A stretch of 64,000 nt of DNA from JADLHS01 sp964594985 (GCA_964594985.1 CAZQNQ010000010.1:62001-126000); one strand, 5' to 3'; shown: positions 48,601-57,481, numbered from the stretch's first letter. The notes: generated by a model not told the origin, from the letters alone. Translations and numbers: made by a program.

Positions 48601-48646
48601 CTTATTCCGGCTCATTCCGGCTCATTCCGGCTCATTCCGGCTCATG
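48601..48646. repeat. 10-bp tandem repeat
   Basis: Four copies of the decamer CGGCTCATTC (phase: ATTCCGGCTC) in tandem between the regulator stop and the GH28 stop. This is a short tandem array with no spacers and no CRISPR character. Confidence 0.85.
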
Positions 48647-50068
48647 ATGCTTAATTCGCTCGTTTGTTTCCCGCACATTCTCTACGTTCCGCAGGCTGTT
48701 CGTCCGGCTGTGCGCTTGGTTGACCGTGATATTTTCAAGAAAGACGTCGCGCACGGGTAGCTTCGCATCGCCCGCGATTTTGATGGGCGTGTCGGTTTCT
48801 TCGACTTGAATGTTTTTGAGGTGAATGCCCCGGATGGGCGTGAGCTTTTCCTCGTAGGTCGGCACGAGGTCGCGCCATTGGTAGAGCACGTCGGTATCAA
48901 TACCCAGCACGCCAAACTTCGTGCTCTTGGCGGCGATGTTCTCGACATGGATGTTCTCCACGAAACCGCCGCGCCGCCGGTTGGTCTTGATGAAGACGAT
49001 GTTTTGCGGTGGGTTCGAGTCAGCGTTGTCGAACCGGCAGTCATGCACATACACATTACGGATGCCGCCGGAAAGTTCGCTGCCGATGGCGACCAGTTGA
49101 TGCCCGCGCACCATCGTGCAGTTGCGGACGACAATGTTCTCCGAAGGCGTGTTCAACCGCCGCCCGTCGAAATCCATCCCAGCCTTGATGGCGATGGCAT
49201 CGTCGCCCTGATCAAACCGGCAATCTTCCACGAGCAGATTGCGCGTCATCTCCGGATCAATGCCGTCGTTGTTGCGATTGCGCGCCACGATGTCCACGCG
49301 CCGGACCACGACGTCTTCGCTCAACAACAGGTGAATCGTCCAGAACGGGCTGTTGCGGATCTTCACGTCTTCGATGAGCACATTCCGGCAGCGATTGAAC
49401 TGGATGAACTGCGGACGCAGATGATTTTCCCCGACCGCCATCTGACGCTGCGCGACCGGCGCATTCGTATAAGCAAAGTGATAAAGCCGCTTCAACGCTT
49501 CCAGATGCGCGGGGGGCCGGGTGAACCACTGTTTCCAAACGTCCAATCGCGCCTCAATCATGCCCTGGCCCGTGAGCGCGACATTCGTGCAGCCAAACGC
49601 ATAAATCAGCGGTGAATAGTTGAAGCACTCCGTCCCCTCCCAACTCGATTGCACGGCGGGCAAGTAATCCTCTGGCCTGGCGCTGAAGTAGAGCGTCGCG
49701 CCCTCAGCGAGGTGAAGGTTGACGTTGCTTTGCAGATGAACTTTTCCCGTCAGCCATTTGCCGCGCGGAATCACGACTTTGCCGCCGCCCGCCGCGTGAC
49801 AGGCCGTGATAGCTTTGTGGATGGCTTCAGAGATGTTTGTATTCCCGCCTTCCACCGCGCCGAAATCCGTGACGACAAAATCACGGTCGGGAAACACCGG
49901 GATTTTGATTGCCGGCATGGTGAACGGCGCGGCCACGAAAATCTCCTGATGCCGGATGCCGTTGGTTTCGGCCCGCACAAAATTTGCCGCCAAAAACAGC
50001 GCGAACAACGCGCCAAGCAGCATGGCAAATGACTTGGTCATCAAAGATAAAGTGACTGGCTTTGCCAT
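48632..50068 (-). CDS. Secreted GH28-family polygalacturonase-like protein
   Basis: 478 residues from the ATG at 50068 (50041 is an alternative); the longer frame starts in unrelated sequence that includes a duplicated fragment. Signal peptide TKSFAMLLGALFALFLAANF. Parallel beta-helix pectinase: NNDGIDPE (first Asp pair), RFDQGDDAIAIKAG (Asp-Asp), MVRGHQLVAIGSELSGG (catalytic His loop) and IVFIKTNRRRGG in place of the usual RIK. It would hydrolyse polygalacturonan or a related uronan. It fits a polysaccharide-degrading lifestyle together with the sulfatase remnant at 58 kb. Confidence 0.92.
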   Translation of the reverse strand: MAKPVTLSLMTKSFAMLLGALFALFLAANFVRAETNGIRHQEIFVAAPFTMPAIKIPVFPDRDFVVTDFGAVEGGNTNISEAIHKAITACHAAGGGKVVIPRGKWLTGKVHLQSNVNLHLAEGATLYFSARPEDYLPAVQSSWEGTECFNYSPLIYAFGCTNVALTGQGMIEARLDVWKQWFTRPPAHLEALKRLYHFAYTNAPVAQRQMAVGENHLRPQFIQFNRCRNVLIEDVKIRNSPFWTIHLLLSEDVVVRRVDIVARNRNNDGIDPEMTRNLLVEDCRFDQGDDAIAIKAGMDFDGRRLNTPSENIVVRNCTMVRGHQLVAIGSELSGGIRNVYVHDCRFDNADSNPPQNIVFIKTNRRRGGFVENIHVENIAAKSTKFGVLGIDTDVLYQWRDLVPTYEEKLTPIRGIHLKNIQVEETDTPIKIAGDAKLPVRDVFLENITVNQAHSRTNSLRNVENVRETNERIKHHEPE

Positions 50069-50097
50069 TTGAGGCCACTTCCCAAACTGGTGATAAT

Positions 50098-50242
50098 ACG
50101 GTCGTCCGTAGCCGCCGAAGCGGGCGACTTCGAGAAAGTGGAACAGCTCAAGGAACAACTCATCAAGGAACGCAAAGAAATTCAGGCTGACTTGGAGGAG
50201 AAGAAGGACCGCATCCATCAGAAGTCAGCTCGTTCATCTTGA
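50098..50242 (+). pseudogene. Duplicated 3' fragment of the small coiled-coil gene
   Basis: About 45 codons (AEAGDFEKVEQLKEQLIKER onward, ending before TGA at 50240-50242) are roughly 80% identical to the 3' part of the gene at 46898-47188. The 5' part is missing and there is no start. It lies directly upstream of the signal-peptide region of the GH28 gene on the opposite strand, so the two copies flank the AlbA_2 and GH28 genes. Confidence 0.85.
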
Positions 50243-50288
50243 TCAGAAATAGGAACCCCTGCTCGTGTGCGCAACAAAGGTGTGGGGA

Positions 50289-50513
50289 CTATTTGATGTC
50301 CCACACCAAATCTGCGACTTCGACGTTAAGCGCTCTGGCAATTTTGAGCAGCGAGCCAACGGAAATTTCCATGGTGCCGCGCTCGACCGCACCGATGAAG
50401 TTATGGTGCAGGTCGGCTTTCTCCGCCAATTTTTCCTGAGTCAACCCAACTTTTTTGCGATGGGAACGGATCGTTTCACCCAAAATTCGGCGGTGATTTG
50501 GCCTCGTTGACAC
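50289..50513 (-). CDS. XRE-family HTH regulator, small
   Basis: 74 residues from the GTG at 50513. A single HTH_3 (Cro/C1-type) domain: ILGETIRSHRKKVGLTQEKLAEKADLHHNFIGAVERGTMEISVGSLLKIARALNVEVADL. It is DNA-binding only, with no sensor domain. It is divergent from the 907-residue caspase-like gene, and an inverted repeat GAACA-AATC-TGTTC lies between them at 50596-50609. It is a natural candidate regulator of that gene. Confidence 0.88.
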   Translation of the reverse strand: MSTRPNHRRILGETIRSHRKKVGLTQEKLAEKADLHHNFIGAVERGTMEISVGSLLKIARALNVEVADLVWDIK

Positions 50514-50595
50514 AAATGTTAGCAAGCGCAGACCAACACACCACGCTCCACACATTAAACTGTGTTTTTACTTGCAGACGCTTGGCAAAATGATA

Positions 50596-50609
50596 GAACA
50601 AATCTGTTC
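50596..50609. promoter_or_regulatory. Possible operator between XRE gene and caspase-like gene
   Basis: GAACA-AATC-TGTTC, 5-bp perfect arms and 4-bp centre, 83 bp upstream of the XRE start and 52 bp upstream of the caspase-like gene start. Confidence 0.45.
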
Positions 50610-50660
50610 ATAACAAACCAAACCCGGGTTGTTTTAACGGGGAAATCAAACTGAAATATC

Positions 50661-53384
50661 ATGAAAATCTTGCGCCAAAAGCTGATTGTCGTGCTTGCGT
50701 CACTACTGTTCATTGTCGCGTCAAGTCAGGCCATTGAAGGACTGAAATTACAAATCATTTGTCCCGATGTTGTGTTGTCGTGGCCGAGTGTGGAGGGGGC
50801 AACTTACATTGTTCAGTATCGGCCCACGCTGGATCCGATTACGCCGTGGCAAACGCTGACCAACAATCTGCCCGCAGGGACGGGAACGAACGTGACATTT
50901 TTTGTCCACTCGAACCGGGTTGATTGCTCGGCGGGGCAGATTTTTGGCATGGGGCTTTTGCCAGATGGCGGCAACGCAATGGTTTCATCAGCCGCATCGT
51001 TGTCTCCGGAAGAAAGAAGGCAGCTCAAACAGGCCCGGGAGACGCAACGCCTGGCTGAACTATTGGTGCAGTGCGAATTAGAGCAACGCGAGCCATACGA
51101 ATGGGAGTTGAAGAATGAACCGCCACCACCGCCATCAACTGAAGAAGTTCGAGCCAAAATCCTCGCTGCGATGGAAAAGAGACAGGCTGGCTTGAACACC
51201 GCTGGCAGCGTCGGTTTGGCACCGCAATTTTCTTCTGCGGCAATCAACAGCGCCAACAGTTGCGCCTCGTATGTTGCCAGCAACAACAATTCCGGGTTTT
51301 ACCGTGTATTCTGTCCTGCACCCGTTGCTCAACTTGATGTGTTTGGCGTCGAGCAAGGTTCAACCATGAATCAGCTCGATATTTTGCTCAATGATACGGA
51401 CCCGGATGACAATCCAATTATGCTGTCCCACGTTCAACCGGCAGGTCACGGGGAAATAGAATATAGCGACGATGCCAGCATCTTTCGCTACACGCCGACA
51501 AATACTTTCTCGGGCTTGGAGACTTTTTCGTACGCCATCACGAACGATGTGGGGGGATCAAACACGGCCACAGTATTTGTGTTTGTCAACGCAGCGGGAA
51601 ACAACCAGCCGTACACCCTGCCGTTAGAACTGACATTGCAGACAAATCAAACGGCAATTTCCTTCCCCATCCTGACCAACGCGGCAGACCCGGACAACGA
51701 TGCGCTTCAACTTGTCGTCATTGCGCCACCCACCTACGGAACGGTCACGACCAACACCAACAGTGAACTCGTTTATTCGTGTACGTCGTACTACGTTGCT
51801 CAGGATTCGTTCTTCTATGTTTTGACCGACGGACGCGGCGGATTTGTAAAACAACCCGTCATCATCAATCCGCAGGACGATGACGGAGATGAAATTCCCG
51901 ATGAATGGGAGTTGCAGCACGACCTTGACCCGACTCTAAACGATGCGGCGGATGATCCTGATGAAGACGGGTTGCCGAACCTCGCCGAATACAAGCTGGA
52001 TACCTGCCCTTGGTCTTCTGACAGCCCGCTCAACTTGAGCCACATTGCCATCAATCAACCTTTCCGCGAATTTGCGCTCATTCCAGTGCCGCTCAAAAGC
52101 CACATCAAAAAGCCCGCTCTTTCCATGTTGCTCAATGGCAGCCGCGCCAACGGGTCACTGGTGAAACGGGCCGACGGATGTTGGTATCTCAACTGGGACA
52201 CCGGCTATCTGGCTAATGGCCCATACTCCCTTGCGCTGGAATTGGAGTACCGCGCTGACCCGCAGCCGGGAGATTTGCCGGTGGTGGGAGCAACCGTGCC
52301 AGTCATCGTGACCAATGATGTGACCTTTAGCCAATTAGCCTCCACTTTCAGTGATTTCCTTGTGATTGACGTGAAGCTCGCCTTGCAAAGCGCTGACTGG
52401 CGGATTGAGTTCTTTGACGAAGCAAACCAATACCTTGGCTATTTTTACGGCACAACATCGGATGGCACAATTCAAGGCGCATGGGATTTGACTGACGGCC
52501 AAAACCAGATTGCCTTCAGTCATGTCCGGACGGATTTTTATTTTGCTCCACATCAGGAAATTTCGCTCTTGGATGATGCCCCTCCGGGTGGTAATCAAAG
52601 GAAAGCCCGGCGTTGGTTCATCAAACAAATCCCCGGCGGAATCGGAAACACTTTCGTGGTCGCTTGGGGGTGGGATGCTTACACCACCAGCTTTAACAAC
52701 AACCGCACCAGACTAATGCTCAATGGCGTCATTAACATTCTCGCCAATCCGGCTCGAGACGATGAGTATTTTCTGCGGCCTGGGGCCAACTTATTTGATG
52801 GCAATGCGTTTCGCTATGATGATGATTTGGACAAGGAAACATTACTTTCGGCTTTGAAAGCCAGCGATAGTGGCAATTTCTTTTGGTTTGGACATGGCGA
52901 TGTTGATGTGCTGCAAGGAGATCACAAGCGTTCATCAATCCCTCCTGACCTTGTAGAAAACACGTTGCAAAACAAGAGACACCGCTCAACAAAAAGAGTT
53001 CCTGCCGTGGACAAGCACCCGTATCGCTTGGTCATTCTGAATGCTTGCAAAATGTATCATCCGAATTGGGCTCATGCGTTTGGGATTGATTATTCGACAA
53101 ATGGAACTACCAGCGATGTTTATGCCTATTACCAGCATGGACGGCAATCACAGGCGTTTGTTGCTTGGACAAATAACATTCAGGTGCCAAAGCTTGGCAA
53201 TTTTAACTACCGTAGCGATGAATATGCAGTCGGGCTAGCGGCGCTATTTTCTCGATGGATGGATGGTTATGCTTTGGAAAACTGTCTTGGTTGGTATGAA
53301 TACTACATGGACAATTACAATTTTAGCGGTCATGACTCTTGGAAAATATCCGGCACGGCTTACATGTGGCGGACGGCTCCATGA
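50661..53384 (+). CDS. Secreted multidomain protein with predicted clan CD (caspase-like) peptidase domain
   Basis: 907 residues. Signal peptide about 1-24 (VVLASLLFIVASSQA). Residues 225-310 and 315-400 are two cadherin-like/bacterial Ig-type modules (DILLNDTDPDDNPIMLSHVQ; TAISFPILTNAADPDNDALQLVVIAPPTYGTV). Residues 405-446 are a TSP3-type calcium region (DDDGDEIPDEWELQHDLDP). The C-terminal region 725-870 has FFWFGHGD (His745) and VILNACKM (Cys796), 51 residues apart, each following a hydrophobic strand as in gingipain/CHAT/caspase (clan CD) dyads. No other catalytic pair is visible. GC and codon use are lower than in the housekeeping genes. The assignment to clan CD is from motif pattern only. 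Confidence 0.72.
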   Translation: MKILRQKLIVVLASLLFIVASSQAIEGLKLQIICPDVVLSWPSVEGATYIVQYRPTLDPITPWQTLTNNLPAGTGTNVTFFVHSNRVDCSAGQIFGMGLLPDGGNAMVSSAASLSPEERRQLKQARETQRLAELLVQCELEQREPYEWELKNEPPPPPSTEEVRAKILAAMEKRQAGLNTAGSVGLAPQFSSAAINSANSCASYVASNNNSGFYRVFCPAPVAQLDVFGVEQGSTMNQLDILLNDTDPDDNPIMLSHVQPAGHGEIEYSDDASIFRYTPTNTFSGLETFSYAITNDVGGSNTATVFVFVNAAGNNQPYTLPLELTLQTNQTAISFPILTNAADPDNDALQLVVIAPPTYGTVTTNTNSELVYSCTSYYVAQDSFFYVLTDGRGGFVKQPVIINPQDDDGDEIPDEWELQHDLDPTLNDAADDPDEDGLPNLAEYKLDTCPWSSDSPLNLSHIAINQPFREFALIPVPLKSHIKKPALSMLLNGSRANGSLVKRADGCWYLNWDTGYLANGPYSLALELEYRADPQPGDLPVVGATVPVIVTNDVTFSQLASTFSDFLVIDVKLALQSADWRIEFFDEANQYLGYFYGTTSDGTIQGAWDLTDGQNQIAFSHVRTDFYFAPHQEISLLDDAPPGGNQRKARRWFIKQIPGGIGNTFVVAWGWDAYTTSFNNNRTRLMLNGVINILANPARDDEYFLRPGANLFDGNAFRYDDDLDKETLLSALKASDSGNFFWFGHGDVDVLQGDHKRSSIPPDLVENTLQNKRHRSTKRVPAVDKHPYRLVILNACKMYHPNWAHAFGIDYSTNGTTSDVYAYYQHGRQSQAFVAWTNNIQVPKLGNFNYRSDEYAVGLAALFSRWMDGYALENCLGWYEYYMDNYNFSGHDSWKISGTAYMWRTAP

Positions 53385-53397
53385 AGAAAGGCTGTTA

Positions 53398-53745
53398 ATG
53401 CAAACTAAAAACACGCCACCAGACGCAACTGAGGTTTTGATCAAAAAGAAACGGCACGGCCAACAACTGACGACCTCCGCGCTTTGCCTTGCGGTTGTTT
53501 TCTTTTTGAGCTTCTCGCCCTATGCCCCAACAACGCGGAACTTGATCTGGTATGAAATACAATGCTGGGGGCTTGTTGCCGTGCCGCTGGTTCTGTCTAG
53601 TTTTGCATTCATCCACTTGTTGCCTGTGCTGGTGCGCGGGGTAGGGACGCAACGAATATCGGCGGTTATTTTGCTGATCGTGTCAGGTTACTATGCCTAT
53701 CAAGGTTGGGAGGAAATCATCTTTCACTATATGATCAACCCCTAA
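53398..53745 (+). CDS. Hypothetical small membrane protein
   Basis: 115 residues, start chosen at 53398 for the GAAAGG ribosome-binding site 8 bp upstream. Three membrane segments at most: LCLAVVFFLSFSPYA, WGLVAVPLVLSSFAFIHLLPVLV and AVILLIVSGYYAYQGWEEI. No family recognised. It starts 14 bp after the caspase-like gene. Confidence 0.7.
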   Translation: MQTKNTPPDATEVLIKKKRHGQQLTTSALCLAVVFFLSFSPYAPTTRNLIWYEIQCWGLVAVPLVLSSFAFIHLLPVLVRGVGTQRISAVILLIVSGYYAYQGWEEIIFHYMINP

Positions 53746-53770
53746 AATTTCAGACGCCTCTATTACATTG

Positions 53771-54109
53771 ATGAAAACGGAGGATTCAACCCAAGAAACC
53801 CGCCAGTCGGCGAATGATGCGAATATCACCCGGGTGGTGTTCACCGTAATTTTGCTGTTGTCCCTGTTCATCATCGCCAAGTCGTTCATTGCGACTCACA
53901 ATGTGACTCAGTGGAGCGATGAGATTCAGATGATGTTCATCCGTGAGCAAACCGAAGCCGGGAAGCGGGGCTATTCAATTACAGAATACCTCACCCGGCT
54001 GGATGACATCCAGAAACAGTGGAAAGTCATGCGTCATGTCAGCGTTGGCTTGGCGGCGCTATCAGCCGTTGGGGTCTTTTTGGCGGGCAAACGCAGGAAC
54101 AAACAATAG
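53771..54109 (+). CDS. Hypothetical small membrane protein
   Basis: 112 residues from the ATG at 53771. Two membrane segments (VVFTVILLLSLFIIAKSF, about residues 22-39, and VGLAALSAVGVFLAGKRR near the end) with a soluble charged part between. No family recognised. 25 bp after the preceding small gene, so the two may be co-transcribed with the caspase-like gene. Confidence 0.65.
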   Translation: MKTEDSTQETRQSANDANITRVVFTVILLLSLFIIAKSFIATHNVTQWSDEIQMMFIREQTEAGKRGYSITEYLTRLDDIQKQWKVMRHVSVGLAALSAVGVFLAGKRRNKQ

Positions 54110-54122
54110 TCGCAAGGCATTC

Positions 54123-54941
54123 ATGGACATCCTCTACATTTCACTTGCCTACAAATACGTGATGCTGGCGTTGATGCTGGCGGAGGTGAATCACGCGGGC
54201 GGCAAACTCGAAATTCCCAACTGGCAGCCGATTACTTTCGCGCAAGTCGAGACCTACAACATTTCGCCGCCACGAATGCGCGCGGGCGGCAGTCTGGATA
54301 CCACCAATGGAGTTTTTGGCTTTGGTGAAAATAAATTGCAATTCATACAGTGGCCGGAGCCGAATTCGGACTTGCCGCTGAGGGAGCGGCAGATGCGCTG
54401 GTCAAAGTTGGAATCCCTTGTTGACACCAACGGAGCCTATCAACTGGCGACCAACTGGTTGACGAGATTGGAAGTGGATGTGTCCGCTTTGGAGAAAAAG
54501 CATCCGGTGTCCGTGTTGCAACAATTCTTTTATCCCGGCGGGGACGTCAACCAGCAACGGATTTTACTGCCACGCTTTGAAGTGCGTTGGGGTAAAAATC
54601 CATCTCTGCCTGCGATTTGGGTTTCCATTTATGGGCCAACCAAAACGCCGCTTTTCATCCGGCAGGAGGACGGTTCGTTCATTCGGCGTCCCGAAGTGGT
54701 AAAGCCGGAAGCCATTGCGACACTGCTTTCAATCACCAACGCTACGTTTGCCGGATGGACCATGACTCAAAAATCCAATCTCGTCGTGCAGTCCGCTGGC
54801 AATGGGTATCCGACGCTGGTGTTTCCCGAAGTGATTTCTGAGGGAAAGACGCCAAAACAATCCACGCTGCTTATGAAGCCCAAGCCGCCTGTCGTCCCCG
54901 CCAAAAAGACTAGGATTTTGCCAGCGGCAAACCGGGAGTAA
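54123..54941 (+). CDS. Hypothetical protein, possibly exported
   Basis: 272 residues from the ATG at 54123. A weak N-terminal hydrophobic stretch (YVMLALMLAEV) could be a signal or anchor. The rest is soluble with an alternating polar and aromatic pattern; I recognise no domain. The tail is basic and Pro-rich. It lies 13 bp after the small membrane protein gene and 115 bp before sufU. Low GC like the block from 47 kb. Confidence 0.55.
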   Translation: MDILYISLAYKYVMLALMLAEVNHAGGKLEIPNWQPITFAQVETYNISPPRMRAGGSLDTTNGVFGFGENKLQFIQWPEPNSDLPLRERQMRWSKLESLVDTNGAYQLATNWLTRLEVDVSALEKKHPVSVLQQFFYPGGDVNQQRILLPRFEVRWGKNPSLPAIWVSIYGPTKTPLFIRQEDGSFIRRPEVVKPEAIATLLSITNATFAGWTMTQKSNLVVQSAGNGYPTLVFPEVISEGKTPKQSTLLMKPKPPVVPAKKTRILPAANRE

Positions 54942-55056
54942 GTCGCGCTAGGTACAGCCTTCTCAAACGGCCCGGGGCCAATCTATGACGGCGCGCCTCA
55001 CCGTTCTGCAAGCAAATCCTTCGTGCCTTCCGCCGGTTCTCGACTATGCTGCGCTC

Positions 55057-55509
55057 ATGTTCGACGACTTGAACGACCTTTATCAGCAGGTCATTCTCGA
55101 CCACTGCAAGAAGCCGCGCAATTTCCACGAGATGCCGCAGGCCAGTTGTTCCGCGCAGGGCCACAACCCGCTCTGCGGCGATCAACTCAAACTCTTTCTC
55201 GCCCTCGACGGCGACACGATCAAGGACATCAGCTTCGTCGGCTCGGGTTGTTGCATCTCGAAGGCGTCGGCGTCGTTGCTGACGGAATTTGCCAAGGGCA
55301 AGACCAAGGCCGACGTGGAAAAGATGTTTGGTGAGGTGCGCGAGATGGTCACCACCGGAAAGATGGCCGAGGACGTCGGCAAGCTCGCGGTCTTCGCGGG
55401 CGTTTACAAATATCCGGCCCGCGTGAAGTGCGCCATCCTCGCGTGGCACGCCGTGATGGGCGCGTTGAAAGGTGACGCCAAACCGGTGACGACCGAGTCC
55501 GAGCAGTGA
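55057..55509 (+). CDS. sufU: Fe-S cluster assembly scaffold protein SufU
   Basis: 150 residues from the ATG at 55057; the upstream in-frame extension has no support. IscU/SufU family: LYQQVILDHCKKPRNF, then HNPLCGDQLKLFL (Cys40, Asp42), GSGCCISKAS (Cys65/66) and YPARVKCAILAW (Cys125), the four zinc/Fe-S ligand positions. SufU-type length. It receives sulfur from a SufS-type desulfurase and passes it on. No sufS, sufB, sufD or other suf genes are adjacent. Confidence 0.92.
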   Translation: MFDDLNDLYQQVILDHCKKPRNFHEMPQASCSAQGHNPLCGDQLKLFLALDGDTIKDISFVGSGCCISKASASLLTEFAKGKTKADVEKMFGEVREMVTTGKMAEDVGKLAVFAGVYKYPARVKCAILAWHAVMGALKGDAKPVTTESEQ

Positions 55510-55525
55510 CGGGCAACGGCGCGGT

Positions 55526-55726
55526 TTACCGGCGGCCCACGTAGATCAATCCCACCCCCACCGTTATCAGCACGGCTCCGCCGACATACAGCCAGGTGAT
55601 GCGATTGTGGGTGGACGAGCTGAACATCTGGTGCCATTGGCCGTGGAAAGTCCGCGATTCACGATAGCCCCACACCAGTGCCGTGGTGCCCGCCACCAGA
55701 CAAAGGATGGCAAACGTCTTCTTCAT
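55526..55726 (-). CDS. Small two-helix membrane protein (DUF3185-like)
   Basis: 66 residues. Two hydrophobic segments: TFAILCLVAGTTALVWGY (about 4-21) and WLYVGGAVLITVGVGLIYVG (about 45-64). The pattern of a short loop between, with a positively charged end, matches DUF3185 small membrane proteins. Function unknown. It is convergent with sufU. Confidence 0.65.
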   Translation of the reverse strand: MKKTFAILCLVAGTTALVWGYRESRTFHGQWHQMFSSSTHNRITWLYVGGAVLITVGVGLIYVGRR

Positions 55727-55729
55727 GCT

Positions 55730-55903
55730 TCAATCTTCCGCTTCGGTTGCATCCTCCGCGCCGCCGAACTCCGGACAGCAGGAGCAGGAAGTTCCATAAC
55801 AATCCGCACACAGTTTCTTTTCGCCAAAATCATAGGCGCCGTAACGCCCGCATTTGTCGCACGTACGCTGCGGATCGGGTTTGATTTCCGTATTCAGGTC
55901 CAT
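55730..55903 (-). CDS. Small Cys-rich protein
   Basis: 57 residues from the ATG at 55903. It has RTCDKCGRYGAYDFGEKKLC and ADCYGTSCSCCPEFGG: two CxxC motifs and a CxCC cluster, so probably metal binding (zinc-ribbon-like). It lies 3 bp after the DUF3185-like gene start on the same strand. No name known. Confidence 0.65.
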   Translation of the reverse strand: MDLNTEIKPDPQRTCDKCGRYGAYDFGEKKLCADCYGTSCSCCPEFGGAEDATEAED

Positions 55904-55921
55904 TCCGGCCACAGTTTGGCA

Positions 55922-56602
55922 TCAAACCTTGGGCTTGGCCAGTTGCATGGCGATGTACGCCCCGTGCAACAGCGCCAGGAAGATCAGGCCGAAGCCCGAG
56001 GCGCGCTCCATCCGCAACAGGGTCTTCTCGGTGAACTTTTTGTGCCCCAGGGAAATCGCCCAGCTCAACCCGATGAACCAGACCCCCACGCCCGCGGTCA
56101 CGCCCACCAGACAGGCCAGTTTGCCTTCGCGATTCGGCTCGACCCAGCCGCGCGAGATGAAATTGGCGCCGAGAATGATCCAGCCCAGCAACACGCCGGG
56201 ATTGGCCAGGGTGCGGACGAACCCCGTCATGAACGCGGAGTGCGGATGCAGTTTCGCTTCGATCTTCATCTCGATGCGTTGCTCCAGCTTTTCCACGACG
56301 GCGACGGTTTTCGCCATCGCGAAGCGCACGCCCAAAAACAGCAGGAAGGCGAAACTGAACACCTCCATGACCGACTTGATCGCGCCCTTCTGGAAAAAGG
56401 CCGCAAACCCGGTGAACGCGATGGCGCAATAGATGACTTCCATCACGGTCGCCCCGATGCCGATCAACGCGGCCCACTTGAACCCGCGCCGCGCGCCCTC
56501 GTTGATAATGGTCAGATTGACCGGCCCGACCGGGATGCACAACGCGAGACCCGCAATGAACCCGGTCAACGTCGCGATGAAGATAGGTGGCAACTCCGGC
56601 AT
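55922..56602 (-). CDS. LysE-family translocator
   Basis: 226 residues, six membrane helices. LysE/RhtB family: TGFIAGLALCIPVGPVNLTIINEGARRG (the PxGPxN motif), FLLFLGVRFAM, MTGFVRTLANPGVLLGWIILGANF, then the closing helix LIFLALLHGAYIAMQ. Exporter of an amino acid or similar small molecule; substrate not deduced. It is 7 bp after pssA on the same strand. Confidence 0.88.
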   Translation of the reverse strand: MPELPPIFIATLTGFIAGLALCIPVGPVNLTIINEGARRGFKWAALIGIGATVMEVIYCAIAFTGFAAFFQKGAIKSVMEVFSFAFLLFLGVRFAMAKTVAVVEKLEQRIEMKIEAKLHPHSAFMTGFVRTLANPGVLLGWIILGANFISRGWVEPNREGKLACLVGVTAGVGVWFIGLSWAISLGHKKFTEKTLLRMERASGFGLIFLALLHGAYIAMQLAKPKV

Positions 56603-56608
56603 GATCCC

Positions 56609-57481
56609 TTAATCCGCCCGCTTCGGCGCTTCATCCTCGTCGTCATCTTCCTCGATGATGTCCCGGCGCGTCTGCCGCGAGAGCCGCGGCCGGATGAAGC
56701 CGTAAATCAGATACGCCGTGAAGAACAACGGCAGGATGAACATCAGAACCTTGCCCTTGGACACTACAATCAAGCCCAGCAACAAGATCGCAATCAACAT
56801 CCCGGGGAACGACCGCGTCGTGCGCAGGTTCAGCACCTTGAAGCTTGGATACTTCACCTGGCTCACCATCATCCACGAGAGAAACAGCATCAGCACCGGC
56901 AACAGGTAGCGCCAACGGCTGTGGTTGAACTTTCCCTCCATCCACCCGTTTTCATTGAGCCAGATCATCAAAAAGGTCAGTGAGGTGACCAGTGCCGCCG
57001 CCGAGGGAATGGGAAAACCGAGAAACTCCTTGCTGCCGCCCCCGGGCATGGCCGCCAGACAGTTGAACCGGGCCAGCCGAAACGCCCCGCAGACCAGATA
57101 AATGGACGCGATGAACCAGCCGATTTCCGCGTATTGTACAAAGACATCCTTGAGCACGATGCGATGCACCAGAAACGCCGGGGCCGCGCCGAACGAAATC
57201 AAGTCCGCCAGCGAATCAAACTCCCGCCCGAACGGACTGTCCGCCCCGATCATCCGCGCCACGCGTCCGTCAAACAGATCGAACACACAGGCGGCGAGAA
57301 TGAAAGCCATCGCGATCTTGATGTCGGTGAAGTTGCCCGAGCCGATATCCGCCTCGACAATCTTCGTCAGCGCCACGAAGCCGCAAAAAAGATTTCCCGC
57401 TGTCAGCAGGTTCGGCAGGAAATAAATCTTCAGCTTCGGCTCGGGGGCGTCGCCGTTGGTAGTGGTGGTATTGTCAGCCAT
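56609..57481 (-). CDS. pssA: CDP-diacylglycerol-serine O-phosphatidyltransferase
   Basis: 290 residues from the ATG at 57481. CDP-alcohol phosphatidyltransferase motif FDLFDGRVARMIGADSPFGREFDSLADLISFG (D-G-x2-A-R-x8-G-x3-D-x3-D). LLTAGNLFCGFVAL near the start is the PssA-type opening helix. About eight membrane helices. It makes phosphatidylserine, the precursor of phosphatidylethanolamine. The ends are rich in charged residues. A decarboxylase gene (psd) is not in this window. Confidence 0.9.
   Translation of the reverse strand: MADNTTTTNGDAPEPKLKIYFLPNLLTAGNLFCGFVALTKIVEADIGSGNFTDIKIAMAFILAACVFDLFDGRVARMIGADSPFGREFDSLADLISFGAAPAFLVHRIVLKDVFVQYAEIGWFIASIYLVCGAFRLARFNCLAAMPGGGSKEFLGFPIPSAAALVTSLTFLMIWLNENGWMEGKFNHSRWRYLLPVLMLFLSWMMVSQVKYPSFKVLNLRTTRSFPGMLIAILLLGLIVVSKGKVLMFILPLFFTAYLIYGFIRPRLSRQTRRDIIEEDDDEDEAPKRAD

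Noticed and set aside
48601..48646. Possible CRISPR repeat
   Set aside because: Decamer repeats are in direct tandem with no spacers and no cas genes are near.
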